The notes: generated by a model not told the origin, from the letters alone. 64,000 nucleotides of DNA from Pseudomonas parafulva (GCF_000800255.1 NZ_CP009747.1:2914001-2978000), one strand, 5' to 3'; shown: positions 17,618-25,651, numbered from the stretch's first letter. A program made the numbers and translations.

Positions 17618-18328
17618 CTATAGGAAGGTATGCAAGCGCCGATGCGCCTCATCGTCGGGGTCCAGTGCCAAGTGCCGTTTGCCACTCAGGTAATGAAGGC
17701 TGAATACATCGAGGTAGGCGTCCAGCGCTTGAGAGGCGCGTTGATCGCCGGCCAGATCCAGGCACATGGCGGCCACTTCGGCAGTACAGAAATGATCATC
17801 GCGCTTGGAACGGCGCAGGCGATAGCGCGACATCTGCTCGGCCTCCAGACTCAAGACCGGAAAGCGGTCGAGGTAAGGGCTCTTGCGAAACATCTTGCGC
17901 GCCTCGGTCCAGGTGGCGTCGAGCAGGATGAACAACGGCCGTTTGCCGGGATCGCATGCCACCTCGTTGACCACGCGCTGCGGCTCGACGAACTCGCCGG
18001 GAAATACGATATAGGGCTGCCAATGGGGATGCTCGAGCAGTGCCAGCAGACGCGGATCCACATCTGTGCGCTGCCAGCCAAAGGCCCAGGTGTCCTGGAT
18101 CAGGTCGGCGATCAGCCAACCTGTGTTGGTCGGTTTCAGCGGTTCGGTATCATGCATCACCAGGCACATACCCGCACGCGCATCGACACGGGGCTTCCAG
18201 GCGCACAGGCAATGGCTGGCAATTACTCGACAGTCCGGGCAGCGCTCGGCGCGCGAACCACGGGCGATAAAGGGTTTATTGCTGCGAGCCAGACGCTCGG
18301 CGCGCAGACGCGCGACTGCGTGACTCAT
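17618..18328 (-). CDS. DTW-domain protein, probable tRNA-uridine aminocarboxypropyltransferase (TapT-like)
   Basis: The 236-residue protein has the N-terminal four-Cys zinc cluster (CPDCRVIASHCLC) and the DTW-domain motif LLDATWTEARKM, where the D-x-T-W element marks the SAM aminocarboxypropyl-transfer site. E. coli YfiP (TapT) of this family installs acp3U47 in tRNAs. I chose ATG 18328 (MSHAVARLRAER) because the 97 residues upstream in the same frame are Arg-rich and unlike the family. The gene is single and oriented away from the small secreted protein gene at 18549. Confidence 0.88.
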   Translation of the reverse strand: MSHAVARLRAERLARSNKPFIARGSRAERCPDCRVIASHCLCAWKPRVDARAGMCLVMHDTEPLKPTNTGWLIADLIQDTWAFGWQRTDVDPRLLALLEHPHWQPYIVFPGEFVEPQRVVNEVACDPGKRPLFILLDATWTEARKMFRKSPYLDRFPVLSLEAEQMSRYRLRRSKRDDHFCTAEVAAMCLDLAGDQRASQALDAYLDVFSLHYLSGKRHLALDPDDEAHRRLHTFL

Positions 18329-18548
18329 GGCTGCAAGCCTGCAGCGGAGATCGGGACGAACACGGAGGCGACTCGACGGGAACAAAGGCCGCAGTTTACC
18401 AGAGCGCATACAGGATTGGCGTGCAGACCCCTGCCGCCCGCGCCTATAATCGACCCCTCGCGGCGCCCGACGCTCAGACCCGGTCAGTTCATGGAACGCC
18501 GCCCCTCTGCACCTGTCCAAGCGCCAGTCACCGAACCAGGAGAGATTC

Positions 18549-18971
18549 ATGCTGCGTCTTATCGTCCCGACCCTGAGCCTGATGCTCGCCCTGCCACTGG
18601 CAGCCCAGGCGGCGTCCAAGCAGGACTACGAGCTGGAGCAGATGCTGCAGAAGGTTGCCAAGGAGAGCAGTGTCGGCACACCTCGCGCCATCAATGAGGA
18701 CATCCTCGACCAGGGCTACACCGTGGAGAAGGGCAAGGCGCTGGTCAATCATCTGAGTGTGCGTGCTCAACATGCTGCGCGCATGCAGCAGAATCCTGAG
18801 CAGGTTCGCGACCAACTGGGCCAGAGCGTGTGCCACAACACCGGTTACCGTCAGTTGATGACCAAAGGCGCGGTGATGGTGTACCGCTTCACGGTGTACA
18901 AGACCAATCAGCCGGTCATGGATCAGGCGTTCGATTCCGCCAGCTGCCAGGCCGGCAACAAGAAGAAGTAA
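18549..18971 (+). CDS. Small secreted protein, QSregVF family (PA3611-like)
   Basis: The 140-residue product has a classical cleavable signal peptide (hydrophobic residues 3-20, AQA-A cleavage near 21/22), so it is exported to the periplasm or beyond. The mature part is helical with two Cys (Cys95 region SVCHNTG and the C-terminal SASCQAG), which could form a disulfide, and a basic KKK end. It resembles the family named for the P. aeruginosa quorum-sensing-regulated virulence factor PA3611. This region of PAO1 contains that gene too. AGGAG lies 7 bases before the ATG. Role in this organism is unknown. Confidence 0.75.
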   Translation: MLRLIVPTLSLMLALPLAAQAASKQDYELEQMLQKVAKESSVGTPRAINEDILDQGYTVEKGKALVNHLSVRAQHAARMQQNPEQVRDQLGQSVCHNTGYRQLMTKGAVMVYRFTVYKTNQPVMDQAFDSASCQAGNKKK

Positions 18972-19295
18972 CTCGACACTCGTCGGTTCCCCGCGCGCCG
19001 TTGAGGTTCATCGGCGCGCAAATTCATGCCCTCCCCATCTTGCCCTCCCATCACTCCATCTGTTCGCGCTGAGTCCCTCAATCGGCGAGACTGTCGCCTA
19101 GCGGCTAGATTGAAAATCAACGTCGGCCGCAACATTGCTGACCGAGCGAGCGGGCCACGGTTCGCGCGCGGGGTACAAACCCAATGCAATACTCCGCCTG
19201 TACACTCCAGCGTCAGCCATTATTGACACATGCAGCGTTGTGATCGGGACATGAGGTCATCCGGTCGAAGGTTTTGCTGCACAAGGAGACGTTGA
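18972..19295. other. 324-base intergenic region, mostly unassigned
   Basis: A GC-rich dyad (CGCGCCG near 18995 with CGGCGCG near 19012) without a U-tract follows the secreted-protein gene. A good TTGACA lies at about 19223 but has no acceptable -10 box at 16-18 bases. AAGGAG precedes the next start codon by 7 bases. I see no RNA gene or small ORF with a ribosome-binding site. Confidence 0.5.
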
Positions 19296-20414
19296 ATGCC
19301 CTATTCATCCAATGAGCAGTTATCCGAGTACTTCAGCGGACAAGGCCTCGACCTGAGCGCCGTCGACGGGCTGCTCCAGCAAGCGGCGCCGGACAGCCCC
19401 AACCTGCCACTCTATCGCGACATGATGCTGACCATCCTGCGCATGGCCTGTGATGATGCCGACCGCTGGAACGCCAAGATCACGCTACAGGCGCTGCGTG
19501 AACTGGAGCATTCATTCCGAATACTGGAGCGCTACAAAGGGCGACGCAAAGTCACCGTATTCGGCTCCGCGCGCACGCCCCAGGAACATCCTATGTATTC
19601 CCTCGCGCGTGAGCTCGGTGCCACGCTGGCGCGTTCGGAGCTCATGGTCATCACAGGCGCCGGGGGCGGCATCATGGCTGCGGCCCATGAAGGCGCAGGG
19701 GCTGAAAACAGTCTGGGTTTCAATATCAGGTTGCCGTTCGAGCAACATGCCAATGCGACAGTGGACGGCACGGACAAGCTGCTGCCCTTTCACTTCTTCT
19801 TCATCCGCAAACTGTTCTTCGTCAAAGAGGCCGATGCCTTGGTGCTCTGCCCTGGCGGATTCGGCACCCTCGATGAAGCACTCGAAGTACTGACGTTGAT
19901 CCAGACCGGTAAAAGCCCCTTGGTGCCGGTGGTCTTGCTGGACTCGCACGATGGCAGCTTCTGGCAGGAAGCGCTGGGCTTCATCAGCCGTCAGTTGGAA
20001 GAGAACCGCTACATTCTGCCGCGAGACCTCAAACTGGTACGCCTGGTACACAGCGCCGAAGAGGCCGTGCAGGAGATCAATCAGTTCTACAGCAACTACC
20101 ACTCAAGCCGCTGGCTGAAGAGCCAGTTCGTGCTGCGCATACAGCATCCCTTGAGCGAGGCAGCACTAAACGAGGTTCGGGATACATTTGCTGACTTGTG
20201 CCTGAGCGCAAGCTTCGAGCAAATGCCCGCTAGCAGTGCGGAACACGAGGATGATCGTTACAGTCACTTGGCCCGCCTGACCTTCGCCTTCACAGGACGA
20301 GATCAAGGCCGCTTACGAGAACTGGTGGATTTCATCAACCTGCCGGAAAACTGGTCTGAGTCCATGCCAAAGCATGCGACTGAACCCAATCAGGGAGCCT
20401 TGAAGAGTGGCTGA
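19296..20414 (+). CDS. LOG-family protein (Rossmann-fold nucleotide hydrolase-like)
   Basis: The 372-residue protein contains the LOG (TIGR00730-type) core from about residue 75 to 270: VTVFGSARTP, ITGAGGGIMAAAHEGA and the signature PGGFGTLDEALEVLTLIQ. Many proteins with this motif split nucleoside 5'-monophosphates to base and ribose-phosphate, the reaction known for plant cytokinin activation. The N-terminal 70 residues and the C-terminal 100 residues are extensions beyond the minimal LOG fold. AAGGAG lies 7 bases upstream of ATG 19296. It converges on recX across a long hairpin. Substrate cannot be told from sequence. Confidence 0.85.
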   Translation: MPYSSNEQLSEYFSGQGLDLSAVDGLLQQAAPDSPNLPLYRDMMLTILRMACDDADRWNAKITLQALRELEHSFRILERYKGRRKVTVFGSARTPQEHPMYSLARELGATLARSELMVITGAGGGIMAAAHEGAGAENSLGFNIRLPFEQHANATVDGTDKLLPFHFFFIRKLFFVKEADALVLCPGGFGTLDEALEVLTLIQTGKSPLVPVVLLDSHDGSFWQEALGFISRQLEENRYILPRDLKLVRLVHSAEEAVQEINQFYSNYHSSRWLKSQFVLRIQHPLSEAALNEVRDTFADLCLSASFEQMPASSAEHEDDRYSHLARLTFAFTGRDQGRLRELVDFINLPENWSESMPKHATEPNQGALKSG

Positions 20415-20417
20415 ATG

Positions 20418-20473
20418 AAAAACGGCCGTAGGGCTGACCTGACAAGCACCTGTCAGGTCATCCCTACGGCCGT
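20418..20473 (-). terminator. Long hairpin terminator of the recA-recX unit
   Basis: ACGGCCGTAGGG plus TGACCTGACA (20422-20444) pairs with TGTCAGGTCA plus CCCTACGGCCGT (20451-20473): 22 paired bases with a single C/T mismatch and a 6-base loop. On the minus strand it is followed by TTTTT. No T-run follows on the + strand. Confidence 0.8.
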
Positions 20474-20940
20474 CAGTCATCAAGATCGCGCCCGCTAAGC
20501 AGCCGACCGATCATGTCCAGAGAAAAACCTCGGTACGCCAAAAAACGTGTTTGCTGCGCCCTGCTGCGTGGGTCTTGAGGGCGCTCGCCTGTGAATTTCC
20601 GTTGCCAAACGTCACGCAATCGAGCTGCCCAGTCGACGCCGCTATCATGCAGCGCTTGCTCCACATCACCCCGGTCCAACCCACGCTGGCCCAGTTCCTC
20701 ACGAATTCGCGAGGGACCGTAGCCAGCATTGGACCGATAATTGATGAAGCTTTCCAGATAGCGGGCCTCACTCAAGAGCCCTTCTTCAGCGAGCCGATCA
20801 AGGGCAGGCTCGATCAGCTCATCTGTAGCGCCACGCTTGCGCAGCTTGCGTGTCAGCTCAACCCGACCATGTTCGCGGCGGGCGAGTAGATCCATGGCAG
20901 TGCGCCGAACGGCGACAGGCGTGTCGAGTACGACGGACAT
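20473..20940 (-). CDS. recX: RecX regulatory protein
   Basis: The 155-residue protein is the inhibitor of RecA that caps filament growth. It is all-helical with the RecX three-helix repeats: [19 protein letters not shown] near the start, [19 protein letters not shown] in the middle and [20 protein letters not shown] at the end. It lies 20 bases downstream of recA on the same strand, the usual arrangement in which recX is expressed by read-through from recA. The stop codon abuts the long hairpin terminator. Confidence 0.95.
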   Translation of the reverse strand: MSVVLDTPVAVRRTAMDLLARREHGRVELTRKLRKRGATDELIEPALDRLAEEGLLSEARYLESFINYRSNAGYGPSRIREELGQRGLDRGDVEQALHDSGVDWAARLRDVWQRKFTGERPQDPRSRAQQTRFLAYRGFSLDMIGRLLSGRDLDD

Positions 20941-20959
20941 TGGCGCTCAACCGTATGGA

Positions 20960-22027
20960 TCAGTAACCGGCGTCTGCATCGGCTACGTCGCTGGCATCTG
21001 CCTGGGCGGCTGCAGTCTTGCCCGCAGCAGCTACCGCGCCAGCATTGAGCAGCTTGTCGCGAATCTGCTTCTCGATTTCAGCACCGATGGCTGGGTTTTC
21101 TTGCAAGTATTTGGCAGCATTGGCCTTGCCCTGACCGATCTTGTTGCCTTGGTAGCTGTACCAGGCACCGGATTTTTCGACCAAGCCTTGAGAAACGCCC
21201 AGGTCGATGATCTCACCATTACGGTAGATACCCTTGCCGTAGAGAATCTGGAACTCGGCCTGACGGAACGGTGGCGAGACCTTGTTCTTGACCACTTTGA
21301 CGCGGGTCTCGCTACCGACCACTTCGTCGCCTTCCTTCACCGCGCCGGTGCGGCGGATGTCGAGACGTACGGAGGCGTAGAACTTCAGCGCGTTACCACC
21401 GGTGGTGGTTTCCGGGCTACCGAACATCACGCCGATCTTCATACGGATCTGGTTGATGAAGATGACCAGGCAGTTGGCGTTCTTGATGTTACCGGTGATC
21501 TTGCGCAGCGCCTGGGACATCAAACGGGCCTGCAGGCCGACGTGCATATCACCCATCTCGCCTTCGATTTCAGCCTTGGGCACCAGAGCCGCCACGGAGT
21601 CGACGATGATCACGTCAACGGCGTTGGAGCGCACCAGCATGTCGGTGATTTCCAGGGCCTGCTCGCCAGTGTCTGGCTGGGAGACCAGCAGATCGTCGAC
21701 GTTAACGCCCAGCTTGCCAGCGTACTCGGGATCAAGGGCGTGCTCGGCATCGACGAAGGCGCAGGTGGCACCACTTCTCTGAGCTTCGGCAATGACCGAC
21801 AGCGTCAGTGTGGTCTTACCCGAGGACTCCGGACCGTAGATCTCGACGATCCGGCCCTTTGGCAGGCCGCCAATGCCGAGGGCGATGTCCAGCCCCAGGG
21901 AGCCGGTGGAAATGGCGGGAATCGCTTGGCGCTCGTGGTCGCCCATGCGCATGACTGCGCCCTTGCCGAATTGGCGTTCGATTTGACCCAGGGCCGCAGC
22001 CAAGGCGCGCTTCTTGTTGTCGTCCAT
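20960..22027 (-). CDS. recA: RecA recombinase
   Basis: The 355-residue recombinase drives strand exchange and, as an activated filament, stimulates self-cleavage of LexA-like repressors. Walker A is GPESSGKTT (residues 65-73), followed by the canonical VDAEHALDP and [27 protein letters not shown] (loop L2) blocks. The C terminus is acidic and Ala-rich as usual. ATG 22027 is preceded by GAGG at 6 bases, whereas an in-frame GTG at 22039 lies in the leader. A LexA operator lies about 45-60 bases upstream. The adjacent tailocin has an S24-type repressor, a probable RecA coprotease target. Confidence 0.98.
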   Translation of the reverse strand: MDDNKKRALAAALGQIERQFGKGAVMRMGDHERQAIPAISTGSLGLDIALGIGGLPKGRIVEIYGPESSGKTTLTLSVIAEAQRSGATCAFVDAEHALDPEYAGKLGVNVDDLLVSQPDTGEQALEITDMLVRSNAVDVIIVDSVAALVPKAEIEGEMGDMHVGLQARLMSQALRKITGNIKNANCLVIFINQIRMKIGVMFGSPETTTGGNALKFYASVRLDIRRTGAVKEGDEVVGSETRVKVVKNKVSPPFRQAEFQILYGKGIYRNGEIIDLGVSQGLVEKSGAWYSYQGNKIGQGKANAAKYLQENPAIGAEIEKQIRDKLLNAGAVAAAGKTAAAQADASDVADADAGY

Positions 22028-22071
22028 TGAAATCCTCACGTGTTCGACTTGGCCCTGATGGCCGGGAATAC

Positions 22072-22087
22072 CTGTATAAGTAGCCAG
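22072..22087 (-). promoter_or_regulatory. LexA operator (SOS box) of recA
   Basis: CTGGCTACTTATACAG on the minus strand fits CTG-N10-CAG with the TA-rich core of LexA sites. It lies 45 bases upstream of the recA ATG, in the expected promoter position. Confidence 0.9.
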
Positions 22088-22132
22088 TATTATTCCACAG
22101 GGAATTCTTTCCGCCTACCCCCGTCCAGCGAT

Positions 22133-22615
22133 TTACTCCCCGCCAAGCTGTAACAAGCCGTCTAACGCGGCCAGCACCGTTTGCCGCCGCACCGCTTCGC
22201 GGTCGCCGTCGAACTGGCGGCGCTCGCTGACGACGCGCGCGCCATCGGCCCAAGCCAGCCATACGGTACCCACAGGCTTGAGCGGCGAGCCGCCGCCCGG
22301 CCCCGCAATACCACTGACAGCCACGGCGAAACGTGCACCGCTAGCGGCCTGCGCGCCACGCACCATGGCCTCGACCACTTCCTGGCTGACCGCACCGACC
22401 TGCTCGAACAGCGGCGGCGGCACGCCAAGCTGGCGCGTTTTCTGAGCATTGGAGTAGGTCACATATCCGGCTTCGAACCAGGCCGAACTGCCGGACACGC
22501 GGGTAATGGCCTCGGCGATGCCACCGCCGGTGCAGGATTCGGCGGTGCTCACCTGTGCCTCGAGACGGCTCAGGTGCTCGCCCAGGCGTGCAGAAAGAAC
22601 GGTGATGGGGTCCAT
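22133..22615 (-). CDS. cinA: CinA C-terminal-domain protein / NMN amidohydrolase (PncC-like)
   Basis: The 160-residue protein is the stand-alone CinA C-terminal domain, which in PncC deamidates nicotinamide mononucleotide to nicotinate mononucleotide in the pyridine salvage cycle. Signature blocks are VSTAESCTGGGIAEAIT (with catalytic Ser/Thr region) and AVSGIAGPGGGSPLKPVGTVWLA. It lies directly upstream of recA and marks the left border of tailocin insertions in fluorescent pseudomonads. The N-terminal molybdopterin-like domain of full CinA is absent, which is normal in this genus. Confidence 0.92.
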   Translation of the reverse strand: MDPITVLSARLGEHLSRLEAQVSTAESCTGGGIAEAITRVSGSSAWFEAGYVTYSNAQKTRQLGVPPPLFEQVGAVSQEVVEAMVRGAQAASGARFAVAVSGIAGPGGGSPLKPVGTVWLAWADGARVVSERRQFDGDREAVRRQTVLAALDGLLQLGGE

Positions 22616-22673
22616 GACAGGCTCCTGGGTGACAGCGCACTACCCTACCACCCTCGCCCGCCCAGGCAAGTGT

Positions 22674-23174
22674 TCAAGGTGCCAGCGCGCGAATGTAGGC
22701 CTGACAGGCACGCAGGGCGATCAGTCCGCGGTCGCCGTCGTCGGTGATGGCGATAATTCGTCGAGCATGCGCCGGGTCAAGTCGGGCGCGTACGGCGCCA
22801 TGATCCACGCCGCCGGCGCCGGTGGCGGCGGGCACTGGGGTGCAGGCGGTGTCGCGCTCGACCAGGACCGACAGGCGCAGATCGGCAGTAGCAAGGCGGT
22901 CACGCAGGCGAGCTTGATGGCGTTGGGCATCGGTCAATTCCTGGAAATGTCTGGATTCACTGTCGCTCAGGCGGGCCTCGAGCCCCAGGCGCTGTTCCTG
23001 CTCGCGACGCAGTTGGGCATGCAGCACCTCGGCCTGCTCGACCCGCTGCTGCGCCTGCAACTGCTCGGACTCGGCCAGCAATCGCTCGCAGCGCCAGCCC
23101 TGCACCTGCCAGGCCAAGGTGGCCGCCGCCAGCATCAGCACGGCGCACACGGCAACCTGCCAGCGGCTCAGCAC
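22674..23174 (-). CDS. Rz-like inner-membrane spanin (i-spanin)
   Basis: The 166-residue protein has an N-terminal signal anchor (hydrophobic residues 7-22) and a long Gln/Arg/Glu-rich coiled coil (about 28-110), the layout of phage Rz proteins that link the inner membrane to an outer-membrane partner and fuse the membranes at lysis. A Rz1-type lipoprotein is encoded inside it in another frame. The start overlaps the end of the endolysin gene by 7 bases, so translation is coupled. It is the last gene of the tailocin, 58 bases before cinA. Confidence 0.88.
   Translation of the reverse strand: MLSRWQVAVCAVLMLAAATLAWQVQGWRCERLLAESEQLQAQQRVEQAEVLHAQLRREQEQRLGLEARLSDSESRHFQELTDAQRHQARLRDRLATADLRLSVLVERDTACTPVPAATGAGGVDHGAVRARLDPAHARRIIAITDDGDRGLIALRACQAYIRALAP
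22721..22930 (-). CDS. Rz1-like outer-membrane lipoprotein (o-spanin), nested in Rz
   Basis: This 69-residue frame lies wholly inside the Rz gene in a different frame. It starts MPNAIKLACVTALLLPICAC, a lipoprotein signal ending in a lipobox-like ICAC. The mature peptide is short and Pro-rich (PPAPQCPPPPAP), the hallmark of Rz1. An AGGA lies 8 bases before ATG 22930. Embedded Rz1 genes of this kind are known from lambda. Together with Rz this completes the envelope-disruption step. Confidence rests on the combination of signal, Pro-rich body and ribosome-binding site. Confidence 0.8.
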   Translation of the reverse strand: MPNAIKLACVTALLLPICACRSWSSATPPAPQCPPPPAPAAWIMAPYAPDLTRRMLDELSPSPTTATAD

Positions 23175-23716
23175 AGCACCTCCCGGGCACGGGCCCAGAG
23201 CTTGAGGCGCTCGTCGAGGCCATTCAGGCCGCCGTTGATATGTCGGGTAATGCGGTTGAACTCACCCTGGTCAGCCAGGGCATTGAGCCCTCGCGACTGC
23301 CAGAACCACGCCGCTGATTCGCAGGCCCAGCGTGGTTGCTCGAGCAGTTGCGGTTGCGCCAGCAGGCGCTCGTCGCCGAACAGCGCACGACTGCAGGCCT
23401 GGTAGTTGTTGCGCCCGGTCACCTGGATCAGACCTCGGCCACGGTACAGCTGACCGTCGCCATCGGCCTGTGGCGTATTACCCAGGCGCAGCGCCAGCGC
23501 ACCGGTGTCGTAACGCGACAGATAGGCATCACTGCCCAACTCCCTGACGTAGCGCAGTTGCCCTGACTCATGGCCGATCTGAGCCAGGAAGGCGGCCATA
23601 CGCTTGGGATGATCGATCTGCCAATGCGCCATGGCCGCGTTGAGCGGATCGATGAACAGACCGGCACGTTGGCCGGCCAGGGGAAAAATCTGAGTGAGTT
23701 GCGTCTCGGTGAGCAT
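23168..23716 (-). CDS. Tailocin endolysin, GH19 chitinase-type muramidase-like
   Basis: The 182-residue enzyme degrades peptidoglycan to release the particles. It has the GH19 lysozyme-like fold: FLAQIGHESGQLRYVREL carries the catalytic Glu50 and probable second Glu59, and LYRGRGLIQVTGRNNY is the conserved substrate-binding strand. There is no signal peptide, so it needs the holin for export. GGAGG lies 6 bases before ATG 23716, an unusually strong site. A hairpin with a run of six T residues stands just upstream, between it and the rest of the cluster, so it may depend on read-through. Confidence 0.92.
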   Translation of the reverse strand: MLTETQLTQIFPLAGQRAGLFIDPLNAAMAHWQIDHPKRMAAFLAQIGHESGQLRYVRELGSDAYLSRYDTGALALRLGNTPQADGDGQLYRGRGLIQVTGRNNYQACSRALFGDERLLAQPQLLEQPRWACESAAWFWQSRGLNALADQGEFNRITRHINGGLNGLDERLKLWARAREVLC

Positions 23717-23735
23717 GCGCTACCTCCGTATCACG

Positions 23736-23760
23736 AAAAAAGCCCAGGCAATGCCTGGGC
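23736..23760 (-). terminator. Intrinsic terminator upstream of the endolysin gene
   Basis: GCCCAGGC and GCCTGGGC form an 8-bp perfect stem with a 3-base loop, followed on the minus strand by TTTTTT. It stands inside the tailocin transcription unit, before the lysis genes. Confidence 0.85.
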
Positions 23761-23789
23761 GGTTTCAGAGAGTGATTGAAGGCGTCGGG

Positions 23790-24146
23790 TCAGATGCCCA
23801 GCGAGGCCATTTCCAACGGCGAGCGATAGGTCGCCGCTGCTTGCGCGATGCAGGCGCGGGCCTGAAGGTTGGCCTGGCTCAGATCATCGATGAGATCGGC
23901 AATCCGTTGCGCTTCCTTGAGCATCCACATCCGTGAGTACACGGCGGCGGCGACGCCGCCGACAACGACGATCAAGTTGGAGAAGAGCTCGGCCAGCCGT
24001 TGCGAACAAAGGCTGATCTGCTCGACGGTGGTACGCACCACTTCCACCACCTCCTCGTTGTAGTCGAGGTTATTGGCCACGCTGGCCCCCCAAATGCTGG
24101 TGACCAGCGCCTTGCAGTCCTGAATTTCCTGTGCGGTGAGCGACAT
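23790..24146 (-). CDS. Small membrane protein of unknown function in tailocin
   Basis: The 118-residue product starts MSLTAQEIQDCKALV. It has one clear hydrophobic segment (LIVVVGGVAAAVYS, about residues 58-71) flanked by two amphipathic helices, so it is probably a single-span membrane protein. GGAG lies 9-10 bases before ATG 24146. A longer frame from 24161 has no such site. It lies between the Com-like gene, whose 3' end it overlaps, and the endolysin. The position would suit a lysis accessory (second holin or antiholin), but no family is recognised and this is a guess. Confidence 0.65.
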   Translation of the reverse strand: MSLTAQEIQDCKALVTSIWGASVANNLDYNEEVVEVVRTTVEQISLCSQRLAELFSNLIVVVGGVAAAVYSRMWMLKEAQRIADLIDDLSQANLQARACIAQAAATYRSPLEMASLGI

Positions 24147-24342
24147 GATGACATTCTCCATTGCTATCGGTGGGATCGGCGGACATCTCCGCCAAGTGAT
24201 CGCTCGAAGGCGAAGGCTCGAAGCACGAGGCTTTCACATGATTCAAGGTGCGGCAGCGACCGCATTTGATCTGGAGCTCGGAAGCGGGGGTGATGCGCGC
24301 CAGCAGCTTCTTGCACTGGCCGCAGCGAAAGTCGACGAACAT
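24070..24342 (-). CDS. Com-like zinc-finger protein
   Basis: The product is up to 90 residues. The N-terminal 40 carry two CxxC pairs, RCGQCKKLLARI and IKCGRCRTLN, spaced as in phage Mu Com, a zinc-binding protein that binds mom mRNA and activates its translation. AAGGAG lies 6 bases before ATG 24342. After residue 50 the sequence is low in structure and His/Gln/Gly-rich, and its last 77 bases overlap the next gene in another frame, so this tail may be poorly constrained. No mom-like or DNA-methyltransferase gene is adjacent. The target in a tailocin is unknown. Confidence 0.75.
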   Translation of the reverse strand: MFVDFRCGQCKKLLARITPASELQIKCGRCRTLNHVKASCFEPSPSSDHLAEMSADPTDSNGECHHVAHRTGNSGLQGAGHQHLGGQRGQ

Positions 24343-24374
24343 CGGCGGCTCCTTTGCGGATGGATTGGACCGGT

Positions 24375-25409
24375 TCACGCCTTGAGCGAGCCGGCCTTGC
24401 GGGGTCGATGGCCTTTGCTTGCAGCCTTGCCGGTCTTGCCACCATTGCACTGCACGGAGGTGCGCCAGCCCGACGGGGTGAACACCTGCTCGACCGAATC
24501 GATCAGGTACTGGCCATCGAGCCCGTCGACGAAACCGCTGATATCAAGGCTGCGCTCGACGAACAGGTCGGTGCGCCCTGGCATGTCCAGACGCACATGG
24601 GCCGTGTCGCGGTTGAAGCTGGCCAGGTGCGCACGCGCGGCCTGTTCGGCAGCGGCGCGGTTGGGGTACAGATGACGGTCCATGTGCACCGGCCGGGCGC
24701 TGCCCGAGGTGTTGTCGTTAACCAACTCGACCACCTCGCGGACGCCGCTGGCTGGACTCTGGTGGCAGGTGCGCACCGCCTTGCGCGAAGCCTTGTCGTC
24801 CAGGCGAAACTGCCACTGGCTGACCTCGCTGCGCTTGAGCGTCACCACCCCCAACGCCTGGCCGCTGGCGCTCTGGCCGCCTTGGCGCGGCAGCACCAGC
24901 AACTGGCCGTTGGCAAGCTTGGCGGTGCTGTCATACAGGCGGGCCAGCCGGGTGATGAAGTTGAAGTCCGACTCGCGAAACTGGTCGACCCGCGGTATCA
25001 CCCGCGTGACTGGGCAGATGGACTGCCAGCCGTTGCGCGCACCGATCTCGGCGACGATGCGCTGCAACGAGACGTTCTCCCAACTGCCACTGCGAATGGT
25101 CCTGCCACTGCCGCACAGGTCGCTGGCCTTGCCGCGAATGACGAGGGTGTCCGGTGGACCGGACAGCTCCACCTCATCGACCGTGAAGCGGCCGAGCAAG
25201 GTTAGCGGCTGACCGGCATAACCCAGGTGCACCTCCAGCACCGCGCCACGTGACGGCAGGGCCAAGGCGCCATCACGCGCGTCGATGCGCAATTCGAAGT
25301 CGTCGGAGTCCAGCCCCGGCTTGTCGGTGGTACGCAGCGACAGTAGACGGTCGTTGATCAGCGCGGTGATGTCCTGGCCGTCGGCGCGGATGCTGAAGAC
25401 GGGTCTCAT
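24375..25409 (-). CDS. Tail baseplate hub protein gpD (late control D family)
   Basis: The 344-residue protein resembles P2 gpD, the hub that joins the tail tube to the spike. It starts RPVFSIRADGQDITALINDRLLSL and contains the family-typical IPRVDQFRESDFNFITRLARLYD (about residues 138-160) and the C-terminal SLDISGFVDGLDGQYLIDSVEQVF. The very end (KTGKAASKGHRPRKAGSLKA) is basic and probably disordered. It follows gpX after 35 bases in the standard U-X-D order. The name 'late control' is historical. A structural role is what the family supports. Confidence 0.93.
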   Translation of the reverse strand: MRPVFSIRADGQDITALINDRLLSLRTTDKPGLDSDDFELRIDARDGALALPSRGAVLEVHLGYAGQPLTLLGRFTVDEVELSGPPDTLVIRGKASDLCGSGRTIRSGSWENVSLQRIVAEIGARNGWQSICPVTRVIPRVDQFRESDFNFITRLARLYDSTAKLANGQLLVLPRQGGQSASGQALGVVTLKRSEVSQWQFRLDDKASRKAVRTCHQSPASGVREVVELVNDNTSGSARPVHMDRHLYPNRAAAEQAARAHLASFNRDTAHVRLDMPGRTDLFVERSLDISGFVDGLDGQYLIDSVEQVFTPSGWRTSVQCNGGKTGKAASKGHRPRKAGSLKA

Positions 25410-25444
25410 GATTCAGGTCTCCATTGCGAAAAAAACAGGGGCAC

Positions 25445-25651
25445 TCAGTCCCAAAGCTGCACGGCGCTGGCCATGGAGGTCGGTAGGTCCGGCAGCAGGA
25501 TGACCACCTCGGCAGGCAGCGGTTGGGGGACGTCCGCCAGTCCTTGATTGGCCTGCAGCACGGCTTCCACCGTGCCCTGCAGATGGCCGTAATAGTGCTG
25601 GCAGAGGGTGTCGAGCAGATCGCCGTCAGACGTTTTGCAGATCTTCGCCAT
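25445..25651 (-). CDS. Tail protein gpX (LysM-like)
   Basis: The 68-residue protein (MAKICKTSDGDLLDTLCQHYYG) fits the tail protein X family, whose short LysM-like fold binds peptidoglycan or packs in the baseplate. The conserved ILLPDL near the end is present. I used ATG 25651. It overlaps the end of the upstream gpU-like gene by 26 bases, a common compact layout in P2-type tails. Confidence 0.88.
   Translation of the reverse strand: MAKICKTSDGDLLDTLCQHYYGHLQGTVEAVLQANQGLADVPQPLPAEVVILLPDLPTSMASAVQLWD

Noticed and set aside
17630..18697. A 355-codon + strand frame opposite the DTW-domain gene
   Set aside because: Antisense shadow of a recognisable enzyme. It has no ribosome-binding site and would run into the start of the secreted-protein gene.
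19223..19250. Promoter with consensus TTGACA before the LOG-family gene
   Set aside because: No acceptable -10 hexamer occurs at 16-18 bases (GGGACA at 17), so I do not list it as a promoter.
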